Assembly (NCBI RefSeq): GCF_003555505.1
Contig: NZ_CP032152.1
Location: 1,240,001-1,304,000, forward strand
DNA: 64,000 bases
Direction of reading: 5' to 3'
Source: Thermosynechococcus sichuanensis E542
GTDB lineage: Bacteria; Cyanobacteriota; Cyanobacteriia; Thermosynechococcales; Thermosynechococcaceae
The notes beneath the pieces are model-generated. The model saw only the letters and a list, made by a program, of their open reading frames with translations, was not told where the DNA came from and did not search any database. Positions 48,847 through 59,491 of the stretch are shown one piece after another (within the stretch, counting starts at the first letter, position 1; every line of letters begins with the position of its first letter). The translations under genes were made by a program, and so were the position numbers.

Positions 48847-48911
48847 GGCCGTTGTTCCTGTACCCAGCGTCGCCAATTTTTCTCTGCCTCTACTTCATCA
48901 AAAACCTCCGA

Positions 48912-48950
48912 GAAATCCTGCACCTTAGGGCAGGGAGGGATAGCTGCCAA
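48912..48950 (+). repeat. Solo IS200/IS605-like right-end relic
   Basis: The sequence contains AATCC, a hairpin CCTGC (48917-48921)/GCAGG (48930-48934) with CCTTAGG in its loop region, then GGGAGGGAT. This follows the pattern of the TnpB element's right end at 24021-24053. No left end or transposase gene is nearby. Probably a relic; similarity judged by eye. Confidence 0.4.
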
Positions 48951-49112
48951 TCGAAGTCTTCCCTATTCTCTACAATAACGGAGTTGCGGAGAGCGCAAAA
49001 TCTATCTCACTTAGAAACACCGAATACAGATGCTGTTGATTGCCCTTGAACCTCAAAACATATTTTCTTTCTTATATAGTATGCGTTTGCCCTGATTGAT
49101 TTTCTGAGAGGC

Positions 49113-49142
49113 TTGTCATCGCACCTAGACGCCTGCTAGAAT
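49113..49142 (+). promoter_or_regulatory. Promoter of tRNA-Phe
   Basis: TTGTCA (49113-49118), an 18-nt spacer, TAGAAT (49137-49142). The transcript would begin near 49149, ten bases before the mature tRNA. Confidence 0.65.
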
Positions 49143-49158
49143 CATAAAGCACTTTCAA

Positions 49159-49231
<73 letters not shown>

Positions 49232-49242
49232 TTACAGGCGAA

Positions 49243-50163
49243 ATGCGACTGGTTTCACTCTTGCCGAGTGCGACGGAAATTATTGCCGCCTTAGGGCTAG
49301 CGCCGCTTCTTGTGGGACGCAGTCATGAGTGTGACTATCCACCAGAGGTTAAGGCGTTGCCGGTTTGTACGCGGGCACGCTTGGACGCCAAGCAGTCCAG
49401 TTTGGCGATTGAACAGGCGGTTCAAGACCTGCTGCGATCGGCCTTGGGAATTTATGACTTAGATCTTGAGACTCTGCAAGCCCTACAGCCTACCCACGTT
49501 ATTACTCAAGATCAATGTGATGTCTGTGCGGTTACCCTAGCGGATGTCCAGCGGGCGATCGCCGAACTTTTTGACCCACCCCCTCAGTTAATTTCGCTCC
49601 AACCCCATTCCCTTGAGGATGTTTGGCAGGATATTCGGCGAGTAGCGATCGCTCTGGGGGTGTCTCCTGACCCCCTACTGGATTCGTTGCACACCAGAAT
49701 TGGCGCTTGTCAAGCATGGGTGAGCGATCGCCCGCGGCGGTCAGTAGTTACGATTGAGTGGATTGACCCGCTCATGAGCAGTGGCAATTGGGTACCAGAA
49801 TTGATTGCCCTTGCTGGCGGTGAAAATATGCTGGGTACAGCGGGAAAACATTCTCCCTATATTGATTGGCCAACACTGCTGGCGATCAATCCAGAAGTGA
49901 TCATTGTCATGCCCTGTGGCTTTGATCTGGAACGCACCCGTCAAGAACTCCAGCAAGCAGTGCAAACCTATCCCCAGTGGCAACAACTGCGTGCCCTCCA
50001 AACCAATCAACTCTACATCGTGGATGGCAATGCCTACTTTAATCGCCCCGGTCCGCGCTTAGTGGATTCCCTCGAAATCCTCGTGGAAATTCTCCACCCA
50101 CCTCAGGAACCCCAGTTTGAGGGCATTGGCTGGCAGCGATACACCTTAGCTGTGGCCGGATAA
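49243..50163 (+). CDS. BtuF-like cobalamin/metal-chelate-binding protein
   Basis: Type III periplasmic-binding-protein fold of 306 aa. It begins at once with the domain (MRLVSLLPSATEIIAALG) and has no signal peptide, so it is probably cytoplasmic. LVGRSHECDYP and QDQCDVCAV are motifs of the cobalamin-binding-protein subgroup. ATG 49243 lies 11 nt after tRNA-Phe, so the message is probably released from the tRNA transcript by processing. There is no permease or ATPase nearby and no B12 riboswitch, so the substrate is uncertain. Confidence 0.8.
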   Translation: MRLVSLLPSATEIIAALGLAPLLVGRSHECDYPPEVKALPVCTRARLDAKQSSLAIEQAVQDLLRSALGIYDLDLETLQALQPTHVITQDQCDVCAVTLADVQRAIAELFDPPPQLISLQPHSLEDVWQDIRRVAIALGVSPDPLLDSLHTRIGACQAWVSDRPRRSVVTIEWIDPLMSSGNWVPELIALAGGENMLGTAGKHSPYIDWPTLLAINPEVIIVMPCGFDLERTRQELQQAVQTYPQWQQLRALQTNQLYIVDGNAYFNRPGPRLVDSLEILVEILHPPQEPQFEGIGWQRYTLAVAG

Positions 50164-50301
50164 GTGATCAAAGGATAAATCTGAAGAAAAGATAAAAATT
50201 TAGCGTTGCAGATTTGGCTATTTCGCCTAAGATGGGGGAAACTCAACTGATCTCGTTGATCCCCCGCCGTTGTCCCAAATACATCAATAGGCAAACTTCC
50301 T

Positions 50302-51891
50302 ATGGCAATTGGTTATTTAGCGCTGGTTTTGCATGCTCACCTCCCCTTTGTCCGCCACCCCGAGAGTGACTACGTTTTAGAAGAAGAGTGGCTCTTTGAG
50401 GCGATTACCGAAACCTATGTGCCCCTGATCTGGATGTTTGAGGGGCTAAAGCGTGACGGCGTGGACTTCAAAATCACCATGAGTATGACGCCGCCATTAA
50501 TTTCAATGCTACGGGATCCACTACTTCAGGAACGCTACGACCAGCACTTAGCGAAACTAGAGGAACTTGCGGAACTAGAGGTAGAGCGCAATACCTACAA
50601 TGGCCACATCCGCTACCTTGCCGAGCACTATGCCCAAGAATTCAACCGCGTACGGCAGACATGGGAAAACTACGATCGCGACCTCGTCAAGGCCTTTAAG
50701 CAGTTTCAAGACACCAATAACCTTGAAATCATTACCTGTGGTGCCACCCATGGCTACCTGCCCCTAATGAAAATGTATCCCCAAGCGGTGTGGGCACAAC
50801 TACAAGTGGCCTGTGAGCACTATGAGCAAACCTTTGGTCGTCCCCCCAAGGGGATTTGGCTACCGGAATGCGCTTACTACGAAGGCTTAGAGCGAATGCT
50901 TGCCGATGCCGGTTTGCGCTATTTCATTACCGATGGCCACGGTATTCTCTATGCCCGCCCCCGGCCTCGCTTTGGCACCTATGCGCCTATTTTCACCGAA
51001 ACGGGGGTGGCTGCCTTTGGCCGCGATCACGAATCCTCCCAGCAGGTGTGGTCATCGGAAGTTGGCTACCCAGGGGATCCCGTCTATCGCGAGTTTTACA
51101 AGGACTTGGGTTGGGAAGCGGAGTACGAATACATCAAGCCCTACATCATGCCCAACGGCCAACGCAAAAATACGGGGATTAAATACCACAAAATTACCGG
51201 GCGCGGTCTTGGTTTAGGGGACAAGCAACTCTACGACCCCTATTGGGCACGGGAAAAGGCGGCTGAGCACGCTGCCAATTTCATGTTTAACCGCGAAAAT
51301 CAAATTCGCTACCTGTACCACCTGATGCAGCGTCCGCCGATTGTGGTTGCTCCCTACGATGCTGAACTCTATGGCCACTGGTGGTATGAAGGGCCTTGGT
51401 TCCTTGACTTTCTCTTCCGCAAGGTCTGGTTTGACCAAGACACCTTTGCCATGACCCACTTGGCAGACTATCTGCGCGCCCATCCCACCCAGCAGGTGTG
51501 CCGTCCTTCCCAGTCCAGTTGGGGTTACAAGGGCTTTCATGAATACTGGCTGAATGACACCAATGCTTGGATTTACCCCCACCTCCATAAGGCTGCCGAG
51601 CGGATGATTGAACTGGCCAAAGGAGAGCCATGGGATGAACTGAGTTGGCGTGCCCTCAATCAAGCGGCACGGGAATTGCTCCTTGCTCAATCCTCAGACT
51701 GGGCCTTTATTATGCGGACGGGAACAATGGTGCCCTATGCGGTTCGCCGCACCCGTAGCCACCTGCTGCGCTTCCACAAGCTCTACGATGACATCAAAGC
51801 ACAAAAAATTGATGCGGGCTGGCTGGAAAAGGTGGAAGCCATTGACAACATCTTCCCCCACATTAACTATCGGGTCTATCGCCCCTTGTAG
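50302..51891 (+). CDS. GH57 1,4-alpha-glucan branching enzyme
   Basis: Glycoside hydrolase family 57 protein of 529 aa with a DUF1957 C-terminal domain, the archaeal/thermophile-type branching enzyme. Motif 1 is HAHLPFVRHP; the nucleophile glutamate is in GIWLPECAYY, and the second catalytic aspartate is in PYDAELYGHWWYEGP. It would introduce alpha-1,6 branches in glycogen. Cyanobacteria often have it beside a GH13 GlgB. Single gene, own promoter region of about 140 nt. Confidence 0.9.
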   Translation: MAIGYLALVLHAHLPFVRHPESDYVLEEEWLFEAITETYVPLIWMFEGLKRDGVDFKITMSMTPPLISMLRDPLLQERYDQHLAKLEELAELEVERNTYNGHIRYLAEHYAQEFNRVRQTWENYDRDLVKAFKQFQDTNNLEIITCGATHGYLPLMKMYPQAVWAQLQVACEHYEQTFGRPPKGIWLPECAYYEGLERMLADAGLRYFITDGHGILYARPRPRFGTYAPIFTETGVAAFGRDHESSQQVWSSEVGYPGDPVYREFYKDLGWEAEYEYIKPYIMPNGQRKNTGIKYHKITGRGLGLGDKQLYDPYWAREKAAEHAANFMFNRENQIRYLYHLMQRPPIVVAPYDAELYGHWWYEGPWFLDFLFRKVWFDQDTFAMTHLADYLRAHPTQQVCRPSQSSWGYKGFHEYWLNDTNAWIYPHLHKAAERMIELAKGEPWDELSWRALNQAARELLLAQSSDWAFIMRTGTMVPYAVRRTRSHLLRFHKLYDDIKAQKIDAGWLEKVEAIDNIFPHINYRVYRPL

Positions 51892-51903
51892 CCAAGGCAG
51901 TGC

Positions 51904-53313
51904 TTAAAGAACGCCAAACCCTTTGCGTTTCTTTTGCTTCTTGGGCTTTTTGGGAGCCTGAGCACGTCCCCCTCGAGCCATTGGGTTCATACCCGGCATA
52001 CCCATTCCCGGAAAGCCCCCTTGACCCATCTGCTGCATCAGCGATCGCATGCGTTGGAAATCGCTGACCAACTTTGTAACATCGGCCACTTGATAGCCGG
52101 AACCTTTAGCAACCCGTTCACGGCGACTGGGGGAGCTAGCGAGAAGTTCAGGATTGCGGCGCTCTTCGCGGGTCATGGAGTTAATCATGGCTTCCGCCCG
52201 TTTGAGTTGCACTTCCCCCTGCTGGAGTTGCTCCGTTGAAATTTTATTCATGCCGGGGATGAGCTTCATAATTCCGGCAAGGGAACCCATGTTTTTGAGG
52301 AGGCGCAGTTGCTTGAGGAAGTCATCAAAGTCAAATTGGGCTTCGAGGATTTTGCGGGACATTTTTTCGGCATCGGCCAAGTCCACTTCCTCTTGGGCTT
52401 TTTCCACAAGGGTGAGGACATCCCCCATCCCTAAAATTCGTGACGCCAAGCGATCGGGATAAAAGGGTTGGAGAGCCTCGACTTTTTCACCGACACCAAT
52501 AAACTTAATTGGCTGTCCGGAGACTTGACGCACCGAGAGAGCCGCACCGCCGCGTGTATCCCCATCTAGCTTCGTAAGAATGGCGCCGGTAATCCCCACC
52601 TGCTCATGGAAGGCACGGGTCAGATTGGCCGCCTCCTGCCCAGTCATGGCATCCACTACTAGGAGGGTTTCGTGGGGTTGTACCGCTTCTTTAATGGCCG
52701 CCAGTTCCGCCATCATGTCGGCATCAATTTGGAGGCGCCCGGCCGTGTCAATAATCACCGTATCCACACCGAGTTCCTTGGCTTTGGCCACCCCTTGACG
52801 AGCAATTTCCACGGGGCTAGCCTCTGTGCCCATCTCAAACACGGGCACGTCAATTTGTTTGCCGAGGGTGATCAACTGATCAATCGCAGCGGGACGATAG
52901 ACATCGGTGGCCACCAAGAGGGTACTGCGGCGTTCTTTGCGCAGGTGCAGGGCAAGCTTTGCTGTGGCGGTGGTTTTTCCCGTTCCCTGTAAACCTGCCA
53001 TGAGAATAATCGTCGGCGGTGGCTCCGCGTGAGCAAGGGGACTGTGGGATTCCCCCATTACCTCAACGAGGGCATCGTAAACAATTTTGATAAATTGCTG
53101 ATCCGGACGAACCCCGGCAATCACCTCGGCACCGATCGCCCGCTGACGCACATTTTCAATAAAGTCTTTGGCAACTTGGAGGTTAACATCGGCCTCTAGT
53201 AGGGCACGGCGCACTTCCCTAAGAGCCTCTTGGATATTGTTTTCCGTAATTTTGTCTTGACCGCGTAGGGTTTTCCAAGCAGATTCAAGGCGTTCGGCAA
53301 GGGCGTCAAACAT
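51904..53313 (-). CDS. ffh: Signal recognition particle protein Ffh
   Basis: SRP54 GTPase that targets membrane proteins to SecYEG (469 aa). The N domain is followed by the G domain with GLQGTGKTTATAKLA, DTAGR and TKLDGD motifs. The M domain follows (SRRERVAKGSGY), with a Met/Gly-rich tail (MGQGGFPGMGMPGMNPMARGG) and a Lys-rich end. Convergent with the branching enzyme gene, 12 nt apart. Confidence 0.97.
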   Translation of the reverse strand: MFDALAERLESAWKTLRGQDKITENNIQEALREVRRALLEADVNLQVAKDFIENVRQRAIGAEVIAGVRPDQQFIKIVYDALVEVMGESHSPLAHAEPPPTIILMAGLQGTGKTTATAKLALHLRKERRSTLLVATDVYRPAAIDQLITLGKQIDVPVFEMGTEASPVEIARQGVAKAKELGVDTVIIDTAGRLQIDADMMAELAAIKEAVQPHETLLVVDAMTGQEAANLTRAFHEQVGITGAILTKLDGDTRGGAALSVRQVSGQPIKFIGVGEKVEALQPFYPDRLASRILGMGDVLTLVEKAQEEVDLADAEKMSRKILEAQFDFDDFLKQLRLLKNMGSLAGIMKLIPGMNKISTEQLQQGEVQLKRAEAMINSMTREERRNPELLASSPSRRERVAKGSGYQVADVTKLVSDFQRMRSLMQQMGQGGFPGMGMPGMNPMARGGRAQAPKKPKKQKKRKGFGVL

Positions 53314-53572
53314 GGATTACAGCTCAAGGGGCGACAAGAATTTCATGCGTCTTAGAGTATCTATCGTAGCAAACCCTCTTCCCCATACAGTCTTGGCCTC
53401 TGAGTTAAACAAAGGACAGCAAGCTGCAATTTGTAGCAAAGTTAGCAGTGGCAGTCAACCGTATGCGCTAGGCTTTCACGGTAAGATAAAAACATTAGGG
53501 TTAGAGTCTTTGATTTTTGTAAGGTTTTACAGAGACTGCCTATTAAAGGCTCTGATCGGCGGGAGGTGTCCA

Positions 53573-53800
53573 ATGCTTGTGATCCTCACCCAAAATCAGA
53601 TTTTACCATCACAGTCTGTGTGTCAATCCTGCTTGTTTGCCGATCGCCAAGGCCAACCCCGCTGGCAAGAGGGTCAGCTCCGTTGTGGGGCACCTCTAGG
53701 GAGTACTACTGAAGCGGGATGCCAACACTTTCGCTGTCAAATGGGGTTTCATTTAGTGGCGGTGTCGGATTTGCCCACTCCTCTGGAGCAAGACCATTGA
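53573..53800 (+). CDS. Small cysteine-rich protein
   Basis: Protein of 75 aa with five cysteines in a CxxC...C...CxxxxC pattern (VCQSCLF, RCGAPLG, GCQHFRC) that suggests a bound metal. GGGAGG lies about 7 nt before ATG 53573. The frame is open for 260 nt upstream without a likely start. Not recognised by name. It ends 25 nt before the ATP-grasp gene and reads in the same direction, so the two are probably co-transcribed. Confidence 0.6.
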   Translation: MLVILTQNQILPSQSVCQSCLFADRQGQPRWQEGQLRCGAPLGSTTEAGCQHFRCQMGFHLVAVSDLPTPLEQDH

Positions 53801-53825
53801 GGGAAATCGCCACAAAGGAATATCA

Positions 53826-55262
53826 ATGCTTGAACTTGACAACTACGATCCAGGAGAGTTTTACGACGAGTGGTTTTTGGCTCAAGGACAGCCACGGCCG
53901 TTTATTCAACCGCTGTTACAACGGGTGCGATCGCTGCCAGCGGGGGAACTGCAACAGCGGCAAAAAATGGCGCAACAGGTGATGTTTAACATTGGCGCCA
54001 CATTCACCGTCTATGGTGCGGCTGAGGGTACCGAGCGGATCATGCCCTTTGACATTCTGCCACGGGTCATTCCTGCCCAAGAGTGGCAGGCTCTTGAACG
54101 GGGTCTCAAGCAACGGATTGCGGCGCTCAATACATTTATTGCCGATGTCTATGGCGATCAAAAAATTATTAAAGATGGTGTTATTCCCCGGGAACTGATT
54201 GAGTCGGCCAAAGGCTATCTGCGTCCCTGCCATGACCTGAAGCCGCCGGAGGGCATTTGGTGCCATATTACGGGTACCGACTTAGTCCGCGATCGCGATG
54301 GCACCTTCTATGTCTTAGAGGATAACCTGCGCTGTCCTTCGGGGGTCTCCTATGTGCTGGAAAACCGCCGGGTGATGAAAAGCACGTTTCCCCTTGTCTT
54401 CCAAGAACTGCACATTCAACCGGTGGATGAGTACCCCAGCCATCTCCTAGAAACTCTGTTGAACCTTGCGCCCTTGGGCCTGCCGGATGCGACGGTGGTG
54501 GTGCTGACGCCGGGGATGTACAACTCCGCCTATTTTGAGCATTCCTTCCTTGCGCAGCAAATGGGGGTGACGCTCGTGGAAGGGCGGGATCTGGTGGTGG
54601 CCGATGGTTACTTACAAATGCGCACAACCAAGGGTCTGAAGCGCGTGGATGTGGTCTATCGCCGCATTGATGATGACTTCATTGATCCAGCGGTATTTCG
54701 TGCTGATTCGATGCTAGGGGTCAGGGGTCTGATGGAGGTCTATCGCCAAGGGCGGGTGGCGATCGCCAATGCCCTCGGAACTGGCGTGGCCGACGACAAG
54801 GTAATTTATGCCTATGTGCCGCAAATGATTCGCTACTATCTGGGTGAGGAACCACTCCTGCCCAATGTGCCCACGTACCTGTGTTGGGAACCCCAACAGT
54901 TGGATCATGTGCTCAAGAACCTCGATTCCCTCGTGGTGAAATCCGCCAACGAGTCCGGCGGCTATGGCATGCTCATTGGTTGCCAAGCCACTGCTGAGCA
55001 GCGGGCAGAATTTGCAGAGCGCATCAAAGCCAATCCCCGCAACTACATTGCCCAGCCCACCCTTTCGCTGTCGCGCGTGCCCACCCTGCTGGGGGATGAA
55101 ATTGTCGGCTGCCATGTGGATTTGCGCCCCTATATCCTGTATGGCAAGGAAATTTATGTGCATCCGGGGGGCTTGACGCGAGTAGCCATGAAACGCGGCT
55201 CATTAGTGGTGAATTCCTCCCAAGGGGGCGGCAGCAAAGACACTTGGGTTCTCAGTGAATAG
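53826..55262 (+). CDS. Circularly permuted ATP-grasp type 2 protein (DUF404/DUF407)
   Basis: Protein of 478 aa. The opening FYDEWF, the block [21 protein letters not shown], then [18 protein letters not shown] and [13 protein letters not shown] are hallmarks of this family, predicted to form peptide bonds with ATP. In many bacteria the gene is followed by an alpha-E (DUF403) gene and a transglutaminase gene. Here curT follows instead, so the partners are elsewhere. Product unknown. Confidence 0.9.
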   Translation: MLELDNYDPGEFYDEWFLAQGQPRPFIQPLLQRVRSLPAGELQQRQKMAQQVMFNIGATFTVYGAAEGTERIMPFDILPRVIPAQEWQALERGLKQRIAALNTFIADVYGDQKIIKDGVIPRELIESAKGYLRPCHDLKPPEGIWCHITGTDLVRDRDGTFYVLEDNLRCPSGVSYVLENRRVMKSTFPLVFQELHIQPVDEYPSHLLETLLNLAPLGLPDATVVVLTPGMYNSAYFEHSFLAQQMGVTLVEGRDLVVADGYLQMRTTKGLKRVDVVYRRIDDDFIDPAVFRADSMLGVRGLMEVYRQGRVAIANALGTGVADDKVIYAYVPQMIRYYLGEEPLLPNVPTYLCWEPQQLDHVLKNLDSLVVKSANESGGYGMLIGCQATAEQRAEFAERIKANPRNYIAQPTLSLSRVPTLLGDEIVGCHVDLRPYILYGKEIYVHPGGLTRVAMKRGSLVVNSSQGGGSKDTWVLSE

Positions 55263-55466
55263 AGCAACCACTGGCGATCGCTTTGGCAATTAGGCCTAAG
55301 GCTTTTTACAGAGCGATTTTGAAGTGTTGTTCAGCACACTCAGGGGTGATGAAAAAGACGGACGTGACGCTAGCGGTAAAGCACCACCTATGTTAAACAA
55401 TTATTAGCCAACGCTGATCGGTGAACCTAGCCTACACTTGCTGAGGTACTGAAGGAACTTAAGCGC

Positions 55467-55934
55467 ATGAATGAATTTGAGACATCCCCAACCACAGAAA
55501 CCACCCATACAGAAAAGCCTATTTTTGAACCAACGCCGGCACCAGCACCCCTAGCGGAACGGGAGCAATCCACAGCCCCTAAAGTGGGTGGTCTCACGGA
55601 TGAACAGTGGCAACAGGCTCGCGAAAAACTCTATTGGCTCCTCACGGTCTTCCCCGATCAGGTTAGTACCTTTCTGGGCGAATACAAGCAGCCCCTGCGC
55701 ACCCTTCTCATTATCCTTGCCACTGTGCCCTTTGTGGCACTAGCAGTTGCCGTTTTAGAAGTGGTGAATGCCATTCCCCTCCTAGGACCGACCTGCGAAC
55801 TGGTGGGCTTTGGCTACACCTGCTGGTTTCTCTATCGCTATGTCCTCTTTGAATCCGGCCGCCGCGAATTAGGCCAAAAGGTGAACGAGTATAAAGCTCG
55901 CATTCTTGGGAATGAAGGCGGCAGTTCTTCCTAA
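55467..55934 (+). CDS. curT: CURT1-type thylakoid curvature protein (CAAD domain)
   Basis: Protein of 155 aa. A Pro/Thr-rich, probably disordered N-terminus (1-40) precedes an amphipathic helix, two closely spaced membrane spans (LLIILATVPFVALAVAVLEVV and LLGPTCELVGFGYTCWFLYRYVLF) and a final helix. This is the CAAD/CURT1 layout; the cyanobacterial homologue CurT shapes thylakoid edges and biogenesis centres. Assignment rests on topology and characteristic sequence. Confidence 0.85.
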   Translation: MNEFETSPTTETTHTEKPIFEPTPAPAPLAEREQSTAPKVGGLTDEQWQQAREKLYWLLTVFPDQVSTFLGEYKQPLRTLLIILATVPFVALAVAVLEVVNAIPLLGPTCELVGFGYTCWFLYRYVLFESGRRELGQKVNEYKARILGNEGGSSS

Positions 55935-55942
55935 GGGCATTC

Positions 55943-56635
55943 ATGCGGCTGCACTACCTCCAGCACGTGCCCTTTGAGACCCCTGCCCACATTGCGCAGT
56001 GGGCGATCGCCCGTGGTTTTGATTGGCAGGGGAGTCATCTCTATGCAGGCGAACCGCTACCCGCGTTGACGGAGGTGGATGCGCTGATTGTGATGGGCGG
56101 CCCCATGGGGGTACACGATGAGGGTGTTTATCCGTGGTTAGGGGCTGAAAAAGCTTTTTTGCGCGAGGCGATCGCCAAAGGGTTGCCCATTTTCGGGATT
56201 TGCCTTGGTGCTCAGCTCTTGGCAGAAGTCCTAGGGGCAGAGGTCACCGCAGCACCCAAAAAGGAAATCGGCTGGTTTCCCATTGAACTGACCGCAGCCG
56301 CCCAAGCGCATCCTTGGTTTCAGGATTGGCCGCCCCAACTGACGGTGCTGCATTGGCATGGGGAGATGTTTAGCCTCCCGCCGGACGCGATTCCCCTCGC
56401 CAAAAGTGCTGTCTGTCCACAGCAGGGATTCCTGTGGGGCGATCGCGTTGTTGGTCTTCAGTTTCACCTAGAAGTGACGCCCGCTAGCCTTGGGGAGTTA
56501 ATTCAACACTGCCAGCACGAACTCGTACCCGATTCTTACATTCAATCGGCCAGCGAAATTCAAGCCCAAGCGGCGCAAACAGAACATTTGACCCCCTATC
56601 TGGAACGTTTACTGGATCGCTGGATCAATCCGTGA
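55943..56635 (+). CDS. Class I glutamine amidotransferase
   Basis: Protein of 230 aa with a Cys-His-Glu triad: the cysteine in FGICLGAQLLAE, and His-Glu in GLQFHLEVTP. The MGGPMGVHDE oxyanion-type motif is also present. Stand-alone GATases of this kind are related to GuaA and to glutamine hydrolases such as PuuD; the substrate cannot be told. Its stop overlaps the GTG of the methyltransferase gene by 4 nt. Confidence 0.85.
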   Translation: MRLHYLQHVPFETPAHIAQWAIARGFDWQGSHLYAGEPLPALTEVDALIVMGGPMGVHDEGVYPWLGAEKAFLREAIAKGLPIFGICLGAQLLAEVLGAEVTAAPKKEIGWFPIELTAAAQAHPWFQDWPPQLTVLHWHGEMFSLPPDAIPLAKSAVCPQQGFLWGDRVVGLQFHLEVTPASLGELIQHCQHELVPDSYIQSASEIQAQAAQTEHLTPYLERLLDRWINP

Positions 56636-57411
56636 TCATTACCAGTCGGCAAAATTCCCTTGTACGCGCGATCCGCAAGCTGCACCAGCGCAAATATCGC
56701 CAAGGACAATTACTGCTAGAGGGCACTCACCTGTTACAGGAAGCCCTAGCAGCCGGCTATCGCTTTGGAGTTGTTTGTTATACGGCGTCTTGGCAAGCGA
56801 AGCAATCGCCAGCCTTTTGGCAGCAGGTTGTCCACAGGAGCGATCGCGCCGTTGAAGTTAGTGAAGAAATACTGACTGCCCTCTGTACGACAACCACTCC
56901 CGATGGCGTCGTCGCTGTTGCTGACTATACACCCCTTCCTACCTTGCCACTCCAGCGTTTAGGTCTGTGCTTAGTCACGCTTCAAGATCCGGGCAATTTG
57001 GGAACGATTATTCGTACCGCTGCCGCTGTGGGCGTTGAGGGACTGTTGCTGACCTCCGATTGTGTGGACATGACCCACCCAAAGGTGTTGCGTGCCAGTG
57101 CGGGTCAGTGGTTTCGCCTACCGATGCAAACCGTTACCGATGGTTTGGCCACCCTCAAAACTTACCAAGCCCAAGGATGGCAAATTGTGGTGACATCCCC
57201 AACGGCACCACTGATTTATTGGCAAGCGGATTTTCGTCAACCCACGTTGCTTGTCATGGGAAATGAAGGCCAAGGCTTACCCCCGGCCTACCAAGATCTC
57301 ACCTTTACGGCACTGAGGATTCCTCAGGAGCCAAATGTCGAATCCTTGAATGTGGCGATCGCCACCGCAGTGCTTTTGTACGAAGTCTATCGCCAACGCT
57401 GGCTAGACTAA
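56632..57411 (+). CDS. TrmH/SpoU-family RNA methyltransferase
   Basis: SPOUT-fold 2'-O-ribose methyltransferase of 259 aa. The three SpoU motifs are visible: [25 protein letters not shown] and [16 protein letters not shown]. An N-terminal substrate-binding domain begins [15 protein letters not shown]. It is probably a 23S rRNA or tRNA methyltransferase. Start is GTG 56632 in a GTGA overlap with the preceding gene. Its stop overlaps the psbZ stop. Confidence 0.92.
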   Translation: MIITSRQNSLVRAIRKLHQRKYRQGQLLLEGTHLLQEALAAGYRFGVVCYTASWQAKQSPAFWQQVVHRSDRAVEVSEEILTALCTTTTPDGVVAVADYTPLPTLPLQRLGLCLVTLQDPGNLGTIIRTAAAVGVEGLLLTSDCVDMTHPKVLRASAGQWFRLPMQTVTDGLATLKTYQAQGWQIVVTSPTAPLIYWQADFRQPTLLVMGNEGQGLPPAYQDLTFTALRIPQEPNVESLNVAIATAVLLYEVYRQRWLD

Positions 57412-57596
57412 ACCACAAAAAAGTTGAGAACGCCCACCACCAGCACTAGGGCAATCCATAGTCCAGAGCCAAGGAAAATTAACTGCTTTGAGCGATCCCA
57501 ATCTTGGGGAGAGGCGTAGGCCACTGGCACACCCACCACCATCACAAAGGACAGGATGACAAGGGCAGCAAGAGCCAGTTGAAAGAGAATCGTCAT
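57408..57596 (-). CDS. psbZ: Photosystem II protein PsbZ (Ycf9)
   Basis: PSII core subunit of 62 aa with two membrane spans ([21 protein letters not shown] and [22 protein letters not shown]) around a short loop ([11 protein letters not shown]). Length and sequence are the normal PsbZ form. It stabilises the PSII periphery near CP43. Convergent with the methyltransferase gene, 4-nt overlap at the stops. Confidence 0.97.
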   Translation of the reverse strand: MTILFQLALAALVILSFVMVVGVPVAYASPQDWDRSKQLIFLGSGLWIALVLVVGVLNFFVV

Positions 57597-57712
57597 TGTT
57601 GCTAACTCCCAATCTACTCAGCGGCAATGGTAGCGAAGCGGCTACCTCTGAAGTAGCATTATCTCCCATTTCTTGACCCTAAACTAGGCTCAGAAGGGAG
57701 TTCACATCACAA

Positions 57713-58567
57713 TTATTGCCAACCCTGAGCGAGCCACGATCGCGGGTCAACGCACTCGCCATTGACGTACAGTCCCCAGTGCAAATGGGGGCCGGTGGAA
57801 GCGCCTGTATTGCCAACGGTACCAATCACTTGTCCCGCTTCAAACATTTGTCCTTCTTGGACGCGAATTTGATCAAGGTGCAGGTAAATCGTCAGCACCC
57901 CCTGCCCATGATCAATGCCGACGGTGTTGCCATGGATCAGAAACCCTTGGGATTCTCGCCCCACTAAGGCCACACGTCCTCGTTGAGCCGCCACGACCGG
58001 TGATCCTTTGGCGCCTGCATAGTCCAAACCGCGATGGAAGTAGTCCTTAGCAAAAACCCCATCGTAATACCGTCGCACGCCGTAGGGGGTGGTCACAGGG
58101 CCACTGTTGGGGCGGCGAAAGGCACCTTGCCAGAGTTTTTCGGGCGTGACCAGTGCCTTAAAGGCAGCCACGCGATCGAATTCAAAATCGGTTCCTGAGG
58201 TGTCTTTGCCCGCTGGCAGCCAAATGCGTTGCACAGGAAAGGCGCGATCGCCCACCCACAGCAACATATTGCGGGTTTCATTGCCTGCCCGAACGACCAA
58301 CGAACGGCGGCCGGGTGTCTGTAGCGGCGTTGTGGCCACAAAAGCCCGCCATTGCTGTGGACCAATGGAGAAGACCGGCAGGGCTTTGCCCGCCACCTCA
58401 ACAGTCGGCTGTTCTGAAGCGTTGACCACAATGGCCAAGGTATCTCCCAAAACAGCGCGATCGGGACTGACAGTGACCGTCAGTGGCATCGTAACTTGAC
58501 TACTAGCGGGCAGCACGGTGACAGTGATGATGGCAGGTATTAGCCACGGGAGAAGGCGATCGCTCAT
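57713..58567 (-). CDS. Secreted M23 (LytM-type) metallopeptidase
   Basis: Protein of 284 aa: signal peptide (LLPWLIPAIITVTVLPASS), a beta-rich domain (about 30-150), and a C-terminal M23 peptidase domain. The zinc ligands are in YFHRGLDYAG (H...D) and TGPHLHWG (HxH). It probably cleaves peptidoglycan cross-links or acts as an amidase activator. It lies between the cpc operon terminator and psbZ on the same strand. Confidence 0.93.
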   Translation of the reverse strand: MSDRLLPWLIPAIITVTVLPASSQVTMPLTVTVSPDRAVLGDTLAIVVNASEQPTVEVAGKALPVFSIGPQQWRAFVATTPLQTPGRRSLVVRAGNETRNMLLWVGDRAFPVQRIWLPAGKDTSGTDFEFDRVAAFKALVTPEKLWQGAFRRPNSGPVTTPYGVRRYYDGVFAKDYFHRGLDYAGAKGSPVVAAQRGRVALVGRESQGFLIHGNTVGIDHGQGVLTIYLHLDQIRVQEGQMFEAGQVIGTVGNTGASTGPHLHWGLYVNGECVDPRSWLAQGWQ

Positions 58568-58640
58568 AGCTTCAGGAAAAAATTAAATCTAACATTAGAC
58601 CTTTAAAGACGTGTTGACGTTCCCACAAATTCATTAAATG

Positions 58641-58672
58641 AAAAAAAGCCGCCAGTCAATTCACCGACGGCT
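58641..58672 (-). terminator. Terminator of the cpc operon
   Basis: Leftward, AGCCGTCGGT (58672-58663) pairs over 10 bp (two G-T pairs) with ACTGGCGGCT (58656-58647), followed by seven T. It lies 30 nt after the last cpcG gene and is the strongest terminator in the window. Confidence 0.9.
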
Positions 58673-58702
58673 GCACACGATTAGTGCATTCTTGAGAGCA
58701 AC

Positions 58703-59491
<789 letters not shown>

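Larger units (their letters stand above)
48847..49158. other. Intergenic region between gloB and tRNA-Phe
   Basis: About 310 nt. It holds an isolated sequence resembling the right end of an IS200/IS605 element (48912-48950) and the tRNA promoter (49113-49142). No coding frame is convincing. Confidence 0.6.

Noticed and set aside
53312-53572. Longer N-terminus for the Cys-rich protein
   Set aside because: The upstream frame has no plausible ribosome site and no family-like sequence, and it starts inside the ffh start region; ATG 53573 has a good site.
55263-55466. Terminator after the ATP-grasp gene (GCC TAA GGC TTTTT)
   Set aside because: The stem is only 3-4 bp and overlaps a simple TTAGGCCTAA palindrome; too weak to call.
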